A stretch of DNA of 64,000 nt from Iamia majanohamensis (GCF_028532485.1 NZ_CP116942.1:4464001-4528000), one strand, 5' to 3'. Positions 41,294-49,816 are shown, counted from the stretch's first letter. Program-made: numbers and translations. The notes: generated by a model from the sequence alone, not told the origin.

Positions 41294-42028
41294 GTGAACC
41301 GCACCGACCGCCTCTACGCCCTCACCGAGGAGCTGCGCCGGGCCGGACCCGCGGGGCGGACCAGTGCCCAGCTGGCGGACCGCTTCGAGGTGGCGGCCCG
41401 GACGATCAAGCGCGACGTCACCGCCCTCCAGGAGGCGGGCGTCCCCATCTGGGCCACGGCCGGCCCGGGAGGCGGTTACGCCCTCGACCCCGCGGCCACG
41501 CTGCCGCCGCTCACCTTCTCGGCCCGCGAGGCCACCGCCCTGGCCGTGGCCCTGGCCCTGTCGCGGGACCTGCCCTTCGCCCCCGACGGCCGCACCGCCC
41601 TCACCAAGCTGCTGGGCGCCATGCGCCCCGAGGACCGCGAGGCCGCGGCGGCGCTGGGCGGACGGGTCCTGTACCGCAGCGCCCACGGCGCCGAGGCCGA
41701 CGGCAGCCCCCTGCGCCCCCCGAGGCCGGCGGCGGCCCGGGTGGTGGACGAGGCCATCCGCGACCAGGTGGTCGTGGTGCTCGACTACACCGACGCCGAC
41801 GGGCGCAGCACGGAGCGCCGCCCGGTGGAGCCGCTCACCTACGCCCTCACCGGTGAGCGCTGGTACCTCCTCGGGTGGTGCCGTCGACGTCGGGGCGGCC
41901 GTTGGTTCCGCCTCGACCGCATCGACCGGGCCGTGCTCACCACCGAGCGCGTCGCACCCCGCGACCTCGAGGAGGTCTTCGGTCCCGTCCCGGCCGGCGT
42001 GGGACCGGTGGTGCTCGACCCGGCCTGA
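41294..42028 (+). CDS. DeoR-type HTH/WYL-domain transcriptional regulator
   Basis: 244 residues. The HTH_11 winged helix is at 1-60 (MNRTDRLYALTEELRRAGPA, then TSAQLADRFEVAARTIKRDV). The regulatory domain follows with LVALAL-type helices, and the WYL region is at ~145-230: VVLDYTDADGRSTERRPVEP and GERWYLLGWCRRRRGG. WYL proteins sense small ligands or nucleic-acid products. GTG 41294 starts the canonical NRTDRLYAL. It may regulate the divergent hydrolase or the following NTF2-like gene. A paralogue lies at 50726. Confidence 0.88.
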   Translation: MNRTDRLYALTEELRRAGPAGRTSAQLADRFEVAARTIKRDVTALQEAGVPIWATAGPGGGYALDPAATLPPLTFSAREATALAVALALSRDLPFAPDGRTALTKLLGAMRPEDREAAAALGGRVLYRSAHGAEADGSPLRPPRPAAARVVDEAIRDQVVVVLDYTDADGRSTERRPVEPLTYALTGERWYLLGWCRRRRGGRWFRLDRIDRAVLTTERVAPRDLEEVFGPVPAGVGPVVLDPA

Positions 42029-42111
42029 CCGACCCCGCCGTCGGGCCGTGCCGGGCGCGGGCCGCCCGGGGGTCTGGTAGGACCGGCGCCACCCGAGCCC
42101 CCGGAGGGACC

Positions 42112-42603
42112 ATGAGCCACAGCCGCGAGGAGGTCGAGGCCGCCGTCCTCGCCTACATCGCCACCCGCGACCGCATCGACGCCGGCGAGGGCACCTGGGC
42201 CGACCTGGCCGTCCACTTCACCGACGACGCCGTGTTCATCGACCCGGCCTGGGGTCGCTGCGAGGGGCTGGAGGAGATGCGCCGGACCGTGTTCGGCGCA
42301 GCCATGGACGGCCTCGAGGGGTGGACCTTCCCCACCGACTTCTTCGTCATCGACGGCGACACCGTGGTGGTGAAGTGGCGCCAGGTGATCCCGGGCACCG
42401 ACGGGCGCAGCCACGAGCAGTCCGGCATCTCGACCCTCCTCTACGCGGGCGACGGCCGCTTCCGCTACGAGGAGGACCTCCTCAACATGGCCCACGTCAT
42501 GGAGGGCATCGTGGCCAGCGGCTACCAGCCCCCCGAGGGCAAGGCCTGGCCCGTGCCCCCGGCGGAGATCGACCGCGACTTCTCGGTGCCCGGGTCCGCC
42601 TGA
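42112..42603 (+). CDS. SnoaL/NTF2-like protein
   Basis: 163 residues with the cone-shaped SnoaL/NTF2 pattern: VLAYIATRDRIDAGEGTWAD, LAVHFTDDAVFIDPAWGRCE, VIDGDTVVVKWRQVIPGTDG and an LLYAGDGRFRYEEDLLNM closing strand. Such proteins are isomerases, dehydratases or ligand binders; nothing shows which. CCGGAGGGACC precedes ATG 42112. It follows the WYL gene by 83 bases. The other WYL gene of the window (50726) also has an NTF2-like gene next to it. Confidence 0.75.
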   Translation: MSHSREEVEAAVLAYIATRDRIDAGEGTWADLAVHFTDDAVFIDPAWGRCEGLEEMRRTVFGAAMDGLEGWTFPTDFFVIDGDTVVVKWRQVIPGTDGRSHEQSGISTLLYAGDGRFRYEEDLLNMAHVMEGIVASGYQPPEGKAWPVPPAEIDRDFSVPGSA

Positions 42604-42610
42604 CCCTTCC

Positions 42611-42669
42611 TCAACCGTTCGGTTGACAACACCTCGGCGCCGGCGTACCTTCCTCAACCGAACGGTTGA
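42611..42669. promoter_or_regulatory. Twin 16-bp palindromic operators of the ArsR gene
   Basis: Two perfect palindromes flank the probable promoter: TCAACCGTTCGGTTGA (42611-42626) and TCAACCGAACGGTTGA (42654-42669). Their starts are 43 bp apart, about four helical turns, so both lie on the same DNA face. The second is 19 bases before the ArsR ATG. This is the layout of a negatively autoregulated ArsR operon. Confidence 0.85.
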
Positions 42670-42688
42670 TCACGAGAGAGGGACCCCC

Positions 42689-43051
42689 ATGACCGCCGAC
42701 CCGCTCGACCGGGTGTTCTCGGCCCTGGCCGACCCCACCCGGCGCGACATGGTGGCCCGCCTCACCGAGGGCGACGCCACCGTCGGCGAGCTGGCGGAGC
42801 CCTACGCCGTGAGCCTCCAGGCCGTGTCCAAGCACCTCCGCGTGCTGGAGGACGCCGGCCTGGTCAGCCGCTCCCGGGAGGCGCAGCGCCGCCCGGTCCA
42901 CCTGGAGGCGGAGGTGCTCGACCTGATGACCGCATGGATCGAGCGCCACCGCCGCCGGGCCGAGGAGCGCTACCGGCGCCTCGACGACGTCCTCCGGGAC
43001 CTGCCCGACGACGTCGACCCCACCCCCCCACCACCCGGAGACGAGCCATGA
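42689..43051 (+). CDS. ArsR-family (GntR-like winged helix) regulator
   Basis: 120 residues: LDRVFSALADPTRRDMVARL, TVGELAEPYAVSLQAVSKHL and VLEDAGLVSRSREAQRRPVH give a complete ArsR winged helix. No metal-binding Cys is present, so it is a non-metal-sensing member of the subfamily that is regularly coupled to SRPBCC genes. ATG 42689 follows AGAGAGGGACC. Its stop overlaps the SRPBCC start (ATGA). The palindromes at 42611-42669 are its likely operators. Confidence 0.9.
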   Translation: MTADPLDRVFSALADPTRRDMVARLTEGDATVGELAEPYAVSLQAVSKHLRVLEDAGLVSRSREAQRRPVHLEAEVLDLMTAWIERHRRRAEERYRRLDDVLRDLPDDVDPTPPPPGDEP

Positions 43052-43530
43052 CCACCACCTCCCACCCCGAGACCACCCTGACCCTCGACGACGACCTGCC
43101 CGTGGTCCGCATCACCCGGGAGTTCGACGCCCCGCCGGCCCAGGTGTTCCGGGCCCACGTCGACCCCGACCTGGTCGTGCGGTGGATGGGCCCCCGCGAC
43201 CTCGAGATGCACATCGAGACCTGGGAGTGCCGCACCGGCGGCGCCTACCGCTTCCTCCACGCGCGCGAGGGCGAGGAGCACTGGTTCCACGGCTCGTTCC
43301 ACGACGTCCGCCCCGACGAGGTCATCATCCAGACCTTCACCTACGAGGGCATGCCCGACTCCGTGTCGCTCGAGCGCCTGGAGCTGGAGGACATCGGCGG
43401 GGGCCGCACCCGCCTGGTCACCACCTCGATGGCCGACTCCTTCGAGGCCCGCGACGCCATGGTCAGCAGCGGCATGGAGCACGGCGTGCGAGAGGGCTAC
43501 GAGCGCCTCGACGAGGTCCTCGCCGGCTGA
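43048..43530 (+). CDS. SRPBCC-domain (AHSA1-like) protein
   Basis: 160 residues of the START/SRPBCC fold: VVRITREFDAPPAQVFRAHV, VVRWMGPRDLEMHIETWECR and YRFLHAREGEEHWFHGSFHD. It ends with the helix MVSSGMEHGVREGYERLDEV, as in AHSA1-like proteins. They bind hydrophobic ligands; the paired ArsR regulator probably responds to the same or a related ligand. Translationally coupled by the ATGA overlap. Function of this pair is unknown in most bacteria. Confidence 0.88.
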   Translation: MTTTSHPETTLTLDDDLPVVRITREFDAPPAQVFRAHVDPDLVVRWMGPRDLEMHIETWECRTGGAYRFLHAREGEEHWFHGSFHDVRPDEVIIQTFTYEGMPDSVSLERLELEDIGGGRTRLVTTSMADSFEARDAMVSSGMEHGVREGYERLDEVLAG

Positions 43531-43554
43531 GCCCGCGACGAGGCCGACGGCACC

Positions 43555-45402
43555 TCAGGGACCGGTGCCCACCACCTCGTGGAGGGCCCAGCCGTGGTCC
43601 GCGGCGACCATCTCGGCCGCCTTCTCGCCGATCATGATGCAGGCTGCGTTGGTGTTGCCGCTGACCACGTTCGGCATCACGCTGGCGTCGGCCACCCGCA
43701 GGTGCGCCACCCCGTGCACCCGGAGGCGGGCGTCCACCACATCGCCCATCCGGCACGTGCTGGTGGGGTGGTACACGGTGAAGGAGTAGTGGCGGGCCAT
43801 GTCCTCGAGGAGGGCGTCGGTCGGCTCGTCGCCCTCGGCGTGGCCGTGGGCCTCGGCCAGCACCCGGGGGACGAGCAGCGGCCCGAGGCGGTCGCCGGGC
43901 CAGCGGTCCGCCACCTCCAGCGCCTTGCGCAGCACCGCCACCATCACCCGCATGTCGTGGGGGTCGTCGTAGTAGCCCATGCGGATGTCGGGGTGGGCGG
44001 TGGGGTCGTCGCTGGCCAGCACCACCTCGCCCTCGCTGCGGGGCTGGACCGGGTTGGCCAGCACGATCACCGACTCGGCCTCGGGGCCGAGCCGGGTGGC
44101 GGGGTCGTCGAAGTACTCGGCCGGGTCCACCCGGAGGACGGCCTCCCAGATCTGGGGGTCGTAGCCGCAGACGAAGACCCCGAGCTGGGCGTCGTGGGTG
44201 TGGTCGTCGCCGAGGCCGGTCGAGTACCAGGCGCAGGCGTCGTAGAGCGACGAGGAGGCCAGGCCGGTGCCGGTGGCGACCCACTCCCCCACCTGGCGCT
44301 CGGCCTCGGCCCGCAGGGCGGCGAGGGGCTCGGGCAGCCCGGCGTCGTCGGCCGGGTCGGCGGGCAGGGGCCCGGCCGGGGCCCGCAGGGCGTCGGGGCC
44401 GAAGGCCACGCCGAGGGCGCTCATCGAGACGCCCCCGCCCGGCGCCGGGAAGAACAGCCCCACCTGGAGGTGGTCCTTCAGGTGCTTGCCCACGTCGGGG
44501 GCGTCGAGCCGGCAGTCGACCCCGACGGCCTCGAGCTCGGCGCGGGGGCCGATGCCCGAGAGGAGGAGCACCTGGGGCGAGCCGATGGCCCCGGCGCAGA
44601 GCACCACCTCCTCGGTGGCCCGCACGGTGGCCTCGCCGCCGTCGGCCCCGCGGTAGGTGACGCCCCGGGCCACCGGGCCGTCGTCGCCGTCGTCCAGCAC
44701 GAGCCCGGTGACCTGGGCGTGGGTGATGATCGTGAGGTTGTCCCGCGCCTCGGGCTCGCCCTCGAGGAAGGCGTGGTAGGTGGAGGACCGCTTGCCGTCG
44801 CGGGTGGTGGTCTGCAGCAGCGACACCACCCCCTCGGGGCGGGTGCGGTCGCGCCCGTTGTAGTCACCGGCGGGGATCCCGGCCGCCACCGCGGCCTCGA
44901 CGAACTCGCGGGCGCCGGTGATGACGGGGGCGCGGACCGACACGCCGAGCGGTCCGTCGGTGCTGTGGGCGTCGGCGTCGACGGCGATGTCGCCGCTCGG
45001 GGCCAGGCCCTCGCTCTTCTTGAAGTAGGGCAGGACCTCGTCGTGGCTCCACCCCTCGGCCCCCTGCTCGGCCCAGGCGTCGAAGTCGCCGGGGTGGCCC
45101 CGCACGTAGGCCATGTAGTTGAGGCCCGAGGAGCCGCCCAGCATCTTCCCGCGGGGCACCATCATGCGGCCGCCGGTGAGGCCCCTCCCGGTGCCGCCCG
45201 CGTCCGCGGTGTACATCCAGTCCACCTCGGGGTCGAGCTGGAGCGAGGCGCAGGCGGCGGGCACCAGCTCCTTGGCCGGCGGGCGCCCGCCCGCCTCGAC
45301 CAGGGCGACCCGGCAGGTCGGGTCCTCGCTCAGGCGGGCCGCGACCACGGCCCCGGCCGAGCCCCCTCCCACCACGACCACGTCGAAGGTCTCGTCGGCC
45401 AC
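43555..45402 (-). CDS. GMC-family FAD-dependent oxidoreductase
   Basis: 615 residues. FAD-binding Rossmann motif FDVVVVGGGSAGAVVAARLS at the N-terminus, GMC signature GKMLGGSSGLNYMAYVRGHP, second signature VVLCAGAIGSPQVLLLSGIG and the C-terminal catalytic region TVYHPTSTCRMGD...RVHGVAHLRVADASVMP (His and Asn of the active site). The family oxidises alcohols such as choline, glucose or aryl alcohols; an N-terminal segment of normal length and no signal peptide indicate a cytoplasmic enzyme. GTG 45402 has AGGGGA six bases upstream. Choline is possible but no betaine-aldehyde dehydrogenase is nearby. Confidence 0.9.
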   Translation of the reverse strand: MADETFDVVVVGGGSAGAVVAARLSEDPTCRVALVEAGGRPPAKELVPAACASLQLDPEVDWMYTADAGGTGRGLTGGRMMVPRGKMLGGSSGLNYMAYVRGHPGDFDAWAEQGAEGWSHDEVLPYFKKSEGLAPSGDIAVDADAHSTDGPLGVSVRAPVITGAREFVEAAVAAGIPAGDYNGRDRTRPEGVVSLLQTTTRDGKRSSTYHAFLEGEPEARDNLTIITHAQVTGLVLDDGDDGPVARGVTYRGADGGEATVRATEEVVLCAGAIGSPQVLLLSGIGPRAELEAVGVDCRLDAPDVGKHLKDHLQVGLFFPAPGGGVSMSALGVAFGPDALRAPAGPLPADPADDAGLPEPLAALRAEAERQVGEWVATGTGLASSSLYDACAWYSTGLGDDHTHDAQLGVFVCGYDPQIWEAVLRVDPAEYFDDPATRLGPEAESVIVLANPVQPRSEGEVVLASDDPTAHPDIRMGYYDDPHDMRVMVAVLRKALEVADRWPGDRLGPLLVPRVLAEAHGHAEGDEPTDALLEDMARHYSFTVYHPTSTCRMGDVVDARLRVHGVAHLRVADASVMPNVVSGNTNAACIMIGEKAAEMVAADHGWALHEVVGTGP

Positions 45403-45417
45403 GTCGATCCCCTGTCC

Positions 45418-45446
45418 GCACCCCGACGGGGTGCTCGGACCGGTCC
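45418..45446 (-). promoter_or_regulatory. Two palindromes in the GMC gene leader
   Basis: GCACCCC-GAC-GGGGTGC (45418-45434) and the 10-bp palindrome GGACCGGTCC (45437-45446) stand 16-44 bases upstream of GTG 45402, next to a TAGGAC -10-like box. They are suited to repressor binding or a leader hairpin. Confidence 0.45.
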
Positions 45447-45489
45447 TACCACCCGCTCCGTGGCCCTGCCCGGGGACCGCGCCGGGCGC

Positions 45490-46863
45490 TCAGGACCCGG
45501 CCACGGTGACGAGGAGCTCGTCCAGGGCGTCCATGGCCGGCGCCGCGCCGTCGCCCTCGACCAGGACGGAGAAGAACGCGGTGCGACCGCCGGCGGTGTC
45601 CACCACACCGGTCAGCGAGGCCCCGCCGATGATGGTGCCGGTCTTGGCCGCGACGCGGCCCTCGGCCGCGGTGCCGTGGAAGCGGCCCGACAGGGTGCCG
45701 CTGCGGGCCGCCACCGGCAGGCGTGACCGCAGCTCGTCCCACCAGGGGCGGGTGCGGGCGTGCTGCAGCAGCCGGCGCAGCTCGCGGGGCGAGCGCTGGT
45801 CGGCCCGGCTCATCCCGGAGCCGTCGCCCCACCCCCCGGGGTCGAGGGGCGCGCAGGTGCCCTCCAGCACCTCGGCCAGGGCGGCGGTGCCGCCGGGGGT
45901 CGAGCCGTCGCCGGTGAGCAGGGCGCCCGCCTCGCGGGTGAGCGACTCGGCCACCTCGTTGTCGCTGCGCAGCAGCATCCGGTCGAGCAGCTCGCCGAGC
46001 GGGGCCGAGTCCAGGCCGGCCACCGGCGTCGCCCCCGCCGGCGCCGGCCCCGCCCGCACCGGCCCGGCCACCGCGACCCCGACGGCTGCGAGCCGGTCGC
46101 GCAGGTCCTCGGCGTGCTCGAGCGCCGGCTCGGCGAGGAAGGCGGGGTCGGCCCGGCCCCGGTTGTCGTCGACCACGAGGGGCGACAGCGGACCGGTGTA
46201 GGTGGGGATGTGCCAGTCCTGCCACCCCGGCGCCGACCGGGCCGTGCCGTAGCGGGACTCGTCGACCACCAGGGCGCCCCGGACCTCGGTGACGCCTGCG
46301 TCGCGCACGGCGGCGGCGAGGGACGCCAGGGAGTGGTCGCCGTCGAGGCTCAGGGTCGGGTCGCCGCCGGCCACCAGGACGAGGTCGCCGTCGACCACGC
46401 CGGTCGCCGGGTCCGGGGCCCGCGTCGCCACCACCTGGGTGCGGAGCGTGGTGGCGAGGGGCAGGGCCTCCAGGACCCCGGCGGCGGTGAGCAGCTTCTG
46501 GTTCGAGGCCGGGAGCAGCCGCTCGTCGGCGTGGTGGGCCAGCACCTCCCCCCACCCCTCGACCCAGACCGACACACCCACCCGCGCCCCGGCCAGGCGG
46601 GGGTCGTCGAGGTGGCCCCGGAGGGCGGCGGTGAGCCCGGCCGACTCGGGTGCGACGGGCCCGTCGTCCCACGGGCGGCACCCCGGGGCCATCAGCTGCT
46701 GGGGTGCGGTCGTGGTGGGGGCCGCCGTCGTCGGCGGGGACGGTGCAGGGGTGGGCGCAGCCGTCGTCGGCGCGGCCTCGACCGGCTGGCGGTCCTCGGT
46801 CGCGGTGGCGCAGGCGGCCAGCAGCGACGCCAGCAGGACCACGGCGAGCAGCGGGGTGCGCAC
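45490..46863 (-). CDS. dacB: D-alanyl-D-alanine carboxypeptidase/endopeptidase (PBP4, peptidase S13)
   Basis: 457 residues. A signal peptide with LASLLAACATATE (lipobox-like, Cys ~18) and a long Pro/Thr/Ala linker precede the PBP4 domain. All three active-site motifs are visible: SxxK as SNQK in LLPASNQKLLTAAG (~120), SxN as SDN in MLLRSDNEVAESL, and KTG in VAAKTGTIIGGASL. PBP4 enzymes trim peptidoglycan stem peptides or cross-links outside the membrane. GTG 46863 has a TAGCCT box 8 bases upstream, near-leaderless. Confidence 0.9.
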   Translation of the reverse strand: MRTPLLAVVLLASLLAACATATEDRQPVEAAPTTAAPTPAPSPPTTAAPTTTAPQQLMAPGCRPWDDGPVAPESAGLTAALRGHLDDPRLAGARVGVSVWVEGWGEVLAHHADERLLPASNQKLLTAAGVLEALPLATTLRTQVVATRAPDPATGVVDGDLVLVAGGDPTLSLDGDHSLASLAAAVRDAGVTEVRGALVVDESRYGTARSAPGWQDWHIPTYTGPLSPLVVDDNRGRADPAFLAEPALEHAEDLRDRLAAVGVAVAGPVRAGPAPAGATPVAGLDSAPLGELLDRMLLRSDNEVAESLTREAGALLTGDGSTPGGTAALAEVLEGTCAPLDPGGWGDGSGMSRADQRSPRELRRLLQHARTRPWWDELRSRLPVAARSGTLSGRFHGTAAEGRVAAKTGTIIGGASLTGVVDTAGGRTAFFSVLVEGDGAAPAMDALDELLVTVAGS

Positions 46864-46960
46864 GCCCCGCGAGGCTACGGGCGCCGGGTCCGCCGACGGG
46901 GTCGGGGGGCAGGGCGGAGCGCCGAGGGGTACCGCCCCGGCCCGGCGGCCGCGCCCGCTG

Positions 46961-47341
46961 TCAGCGCGCCGGGTCGAGGGCCCCGCGCACGAGGCGCCGG
47001 AGCTCGTCGTCGGACACGTCGTCGGCGGCGGCGTAGGTGAGCCGGAGGGTGCCCCGGCCCGAGGAGAGCTTCGGGTGGCGGGCGAGGATCGTGGCCGCGT
47101 CGGTCTCGCGCCAGCCGTAGAGCGAGAGGCCGTGGCTCCAGGCCGCCACGTGCAGGCGCCGGTCGCCGACGACGTAGGTGGGCATGTCGTAGGCGATGGT
47201 CACCGAGGCCGAGGGCACCTCCTCGCCCACCAGGTGGTGGACGCGGTCGAAGAGGGCCCGTGGCTCGGGCGCCAGGGCCTCGATGTAGGCCCGGGCGGCC
47301 TCGTCGACCGGAGGGGCCGCCGGGGTGTCGGCGTCAGGCAC
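46961..47341 (-). CDS. DUF1801 (YdhG/iron-chaperone-like) protein
   Basis: 126 residues: ARAYIEALAPEPRALFDRVH, the core VTIAYDMPTYVVGDRRLHVA, SHGLSLYGW and LSSGRGTLRLTYAAADDVSD, ELRRLVRGAL. This matches the DUF1801 subfamily related to the YdhG/frataxin-like fold. It overlaps the stop of the DUF4287 gene upstream by eight bases. Function not established. Confidence 0.8.
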   Translation of the reverse strand: MPDADTPAAPPVDEAARAYIEALAPEPRALFDRVHHLVGEEVPSASVTIAYDMPTYVVGDRRLHVAAWSHGLSLYGWRETDAATILARHPKLSSGRGTLRLTYAAADDVSDDELRRLVRGALDPAR

Positions 47342-47564
47342 CGGGGGCCTCGGCCCGCACGTGGGCGACCAGGGCGTTGGCGTGGCCGTGGCCCAGGCCG
47401 TGCTCGGCCTTCAGCCAGCTGACCGTGGCCATGTGGGCCTCCGGTCCCCGGGCCCGCACGAGGTCGAGCCACTCCTCCACCGGCCGCCCGTAGGTGCGCT
47501 CGATCGAGGGGAAGTACGACGCCGGGCCCTTGGCCTTCGGGGTGGGGGACGGGTCTGCGGCCAC
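47334..47564 (-). CDS. DUF4287 domain protein
   Basis: 76 residues. The whole domain is visible: ASYFPSIERTYGRPVEEWLD, LVRARGPEAHMATVSWLKAE, HGLGHGHANALVAHVRAE. The family is widespread in actinobacteria and proteobacteria, often beside DUF1801 or SRPBCC genes as here; function unknown, though a DNA- or ligand-binding helical fold is likely. GTG 47564 has GGAGGT upstream. The stop overlaps the DUF1801 start. Confidence 0.82.
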   Translation of the reverse strand: MAADPSPTPKAKGPASYFPSIERTYGRPVEEWLDLVRARGPEAHMATVSWLKAEHGLGHGHANALVAHVRAEAPGA

Positions 47565-47671
47565 GGGGGACCTCCTGTCGGTCGACCGCCCCGGTGGCGG
47601 TCGGTCGCCCATCAGACGGGGGCGCGGCCCCGGACTCATCGCGCCCCCCGCCCTCTCCGACCCGGAGCCGC

Positions 47672-48403
47672 TCAGGTCGACCACGGGGCGACGGCCAGGC
47701 CGGCCTCCTCCACCAGGGCCGTGACGAGGCCCTCGTCGGCGGGGCGCGCCAGGAGGAGCAGGCCCCGGCCGGGCGGGTCGGCGACGGCGGCGGCCAGGCG
47801 GGCGGCCGGCACCCACCGGCACCCGGGGGGCGCGCCGGGGGCGCCGAGCTCGGGGTAGGTGTCGGCCACCGCGACCTGCGGCCCGTCGGGCGCCTCGGGG
47901 TCGACCGCCCACAGGGCGACGAAGTGCCCGACGTCCCACCCCGCACCGGGGTCGAGGACGCCGGTGCGGACGTTGGCCACCACGCCGACCGGGGCGGCGG
48001 CGCGGGCGAGGGCCACCAGCAGGTGCGTCACGGCGGGCCCGTCCGCCCCCACCCCGGAGGCGGGGACCACCACCACCCGTCCGTCGGTGGCGGTGGCGAC
48101 GCCCCGGGTCAGGCCGGCGGCGTCGGTCCCGCTCGACCCCGCGTCGGGGGCGGCGGGCAGGGCCTCCCAGCCGGTGCGGTCGAGCAGCGCCCCGGGCGGG
48201 CGGCCGGCGGGGTCGTCGTGGGGCCAGATGGCCGTGCCCGAGGCCCGGGCCAGGGCGGTCAGGCCCGGGACCTCGTCGCCCTCCAGCACCGCGTGGAGGG
48301 CCGAACGGGCCGACACGGGACCGCACACCTGGTCGGGCTGGGGCAGGGCGGCGGCCTGGGCGGCCAGCACCGCGTCGGCGCCCGGGAGGGTCAGTACTGC
48401 CAT
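47672..48403 (-). CDS. Papain-like Cys/His/Asp protein (DUF6885-like) coupled to a GS-like ligase
   Basis: 243 residues. The N-terminal DQVCGPVSARSALHAVLEGD places a Cys at a helix start as in C39/papain-like enzymes; DVGHFVALWAVDP and VAVADTYPELG supply the matching His and Asp. This Cys-His-Asp order, with a Gln before the Cys, suggests a peptidase or amidase; the family is an uncharacterised DUF (tentatively DUF6885). It overlaps the glutamine-synthetase-like gene by 13 bases, so translation is coupled. Inferred role: hydrolysis or transfer on a gamma-glutamyl or related amide made by the ligase. Confidence 0.65.
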   Translation of the reverse strand: MAVLTLPGADAVLAAQAAALPQPDQVCGPVSARSALHAVLEGDEVPGLTALARASGTAIWPHDDPAGRPPGALLDRTGWEALPAAPDAGSSGTDAAGLTRGVATATDGRVVVVPASGVGADGPAVTHLLVALARAAAPVGVVANVRTGVLDPGAGWDVGHFVALWAVDPEAPDGPQVAVADTYPELGAPGAPPGCRWVPAARLAAAVADPPGRGLLLLARPADEGLVTALVEEAGLAVAPWST

Positions 48404-49752
48404 CGCAGGGAGGCCACGACCTCCTCGACGTCCTTGCCCTCGGCCCAGGCGGCGTCGGCGTCGCGGCAGGCCACGAAGGCGCCCAGCAGGTCCGGGCCCA
48501 GCACGTCGCGCACCAGCTCGCTGCCCAGGAGGTGGGCCCGCTGCTCCTCGTGGGTGGTGGAGAGGGCGGCGACGCCGGCGGCCTCGCGGCGGGCGTCGTC
48601 CCAGGTGCCGACGTCCTCCTGGATGGGCTCCGGCAGCGGGGCGCCGTCGGCCACACCGGCCAGCCCGGCCGCGATGACGACGGCCAGGGCCAGGTAGGGG
48701 TTGGCCGAGGCGTCACTGGCCTTGAGCTCGACGTTGGTGTTCTCCGGGCCCATGAGCGCGGAGGCCGGCACCAGGCGCAGGGCGGCCTCCCGGTTCTCGA
48801 CGCCCCAGAACCCGTAGGCGCCGGCCCAGAACCCGGGGCGGCGCCGCAGCAGCGACCCGGTGCTGGGGGCGGTGACGGCCACGATGCCGGGCAGCTCCCG
48901 CAGGAGCCCGGCCAGGTACCCCCGACCGACCTCCGAGAGCCCGTGGGGCCCGTCGCCGGTCAGGGCGTTGCGCCCGTCGCGCGACAGCGAGGTGTGGAGG
49001 TGCCAGCCGTTGCCGGCCCCGGCCGCGGTGGTGACGGGGGCGAAGCTGGCCCGCAGCCCGTGGGCCCGGGCCGCGGCGTGCACGGTCTGGCGGGCCCGCA
49101 CCTGGGTGTCGCAGAGGGCGACCGGGTCCTGGGCCACCAGCGTCAGCTCGATCTGGGCCTCGCCGTACTCGGCGTGCAGCTGGCCCACCTCCACCCCGTC
49201 GGCGTCGAGGTCGACGAGGAGCTGGTGGACGACCTCGTGGACGTCGCCGAGGGCGTTGGCCGAGTAGGCCGGCCCCCGGTGGGCGGGGGCGTACTCCTCG
49301 CCCTCCCGGGAGAGGACCACCTCCATCTCCTGGCCCGCCCGCACCGTGAACCCGGCGTCGGCGGCCGCCGCCACCTGCCGCTCCAGCACGGAGCGCTGGT
49401 CGTAGGGCCAGGGCGAGCCGTCCGCCGCGACCTGGCGGCCCGGCACCCAGGCCGTGCCGGGCCGGCCCGCCAGGGCCCGCACCGAGGCGGGGCCGTCGAC
49501 CACGGGGAGGAGGCGGACGTCGCCGCTCGGCGTGGCCAGGCCCTCGTGGGCGAAGGTGATGCCGTCGTGGGAGTCGAACACCGCGAACGCAGTGGTCACC
49601 CCCACGCCCCGCTCGATGGCCGCCGGGAGGCCCGCCAGGGGCACCATGCGGCTCCGCACGATGCCGTTGTTGTCGACCCAGGCGATGCTGACGCCCACCA
49701 CCTGCTGGGCCCGGAGCCCGTCGACCAGGTCCCCCACCGCGTGCTCGTCCAC
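48391..49752 (-). CDS. Glutamine synthetase family protein (GlnA-like ligase)
   Basis: 453 residues with GS architecture: beta-grasp domain (1-105, VSIAWVDNNGIVRSRMVPLA), ATP-grasp catalytic barrel with AGQEMEVVL, QLHAEYGEAQIEL, ATP-site NGWHLHTSL, FWGVENREAALRLVPA and NTNVELKASDASANPYLALA. Residues of the Tyr-adenylylation loop of housekeeping GlnA are not seen and the length is short of GSI-beta, so it is more like the GSI-alpha/PuuA-type ligases that amidate amines. Start GTG 49752 has a near-leaderless TAGCGT box. Coupled to the Cys/His/Asp gene downstream. Confidence 0.82.
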   Translation of the reverse strand: MDEHAVGDLVDGLRAQQVVGVSIAWVDNNGIVRSRMVPLAGLPAAIERGVGVTTAFAVFDSHDGITFAHEGLATPSGDVRLLPVVDGPASVRALAGRPGTAWVPGRQVAADGSPWPYDQRSVLERQVAAAADAGFTVRAGQEMEVVLSREGEEYAPAHRGPAYSANALGDVHEVVHQLLVDLDADGVEVGQLHAEYGEAQIELTLVAQDPVALCDTQVRARQTVHAAARAHGLRASFAPVTTAAGAGNGWHLHTSLSRDGRNALTGDGPHGLSEVGRGYLAGLLRELPGIVAVTAPSTGSLLRRRPGFWAGAYGFWGVENREAALRLVPASALMGPENTNVELKASDASANPYLALAVVIAAGLAGVADGAPLPEPIQEDVGTWDDARREAAGVAALSTTHEEQRAHLLGSELVRDVLGPDLLGAFVACRDADAAWAEGKDVEEVVASLRWQY

Positions 49753-49816
49753 GTCCGGGACGCTACCGGCACCGCACACCGGCGACCCGGAGGGCGCGCT
49801 CGCTACCGTGGCCGCC

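Noticed and set aside
43555-45402. Choline dehydrogenase (BetA) linked to osmoprotection with ectABCD
   Set aside because: GMC motifs are generic, no BetB or choline transporter is nearby, and the gene is 10 kb from the ectoine operon.
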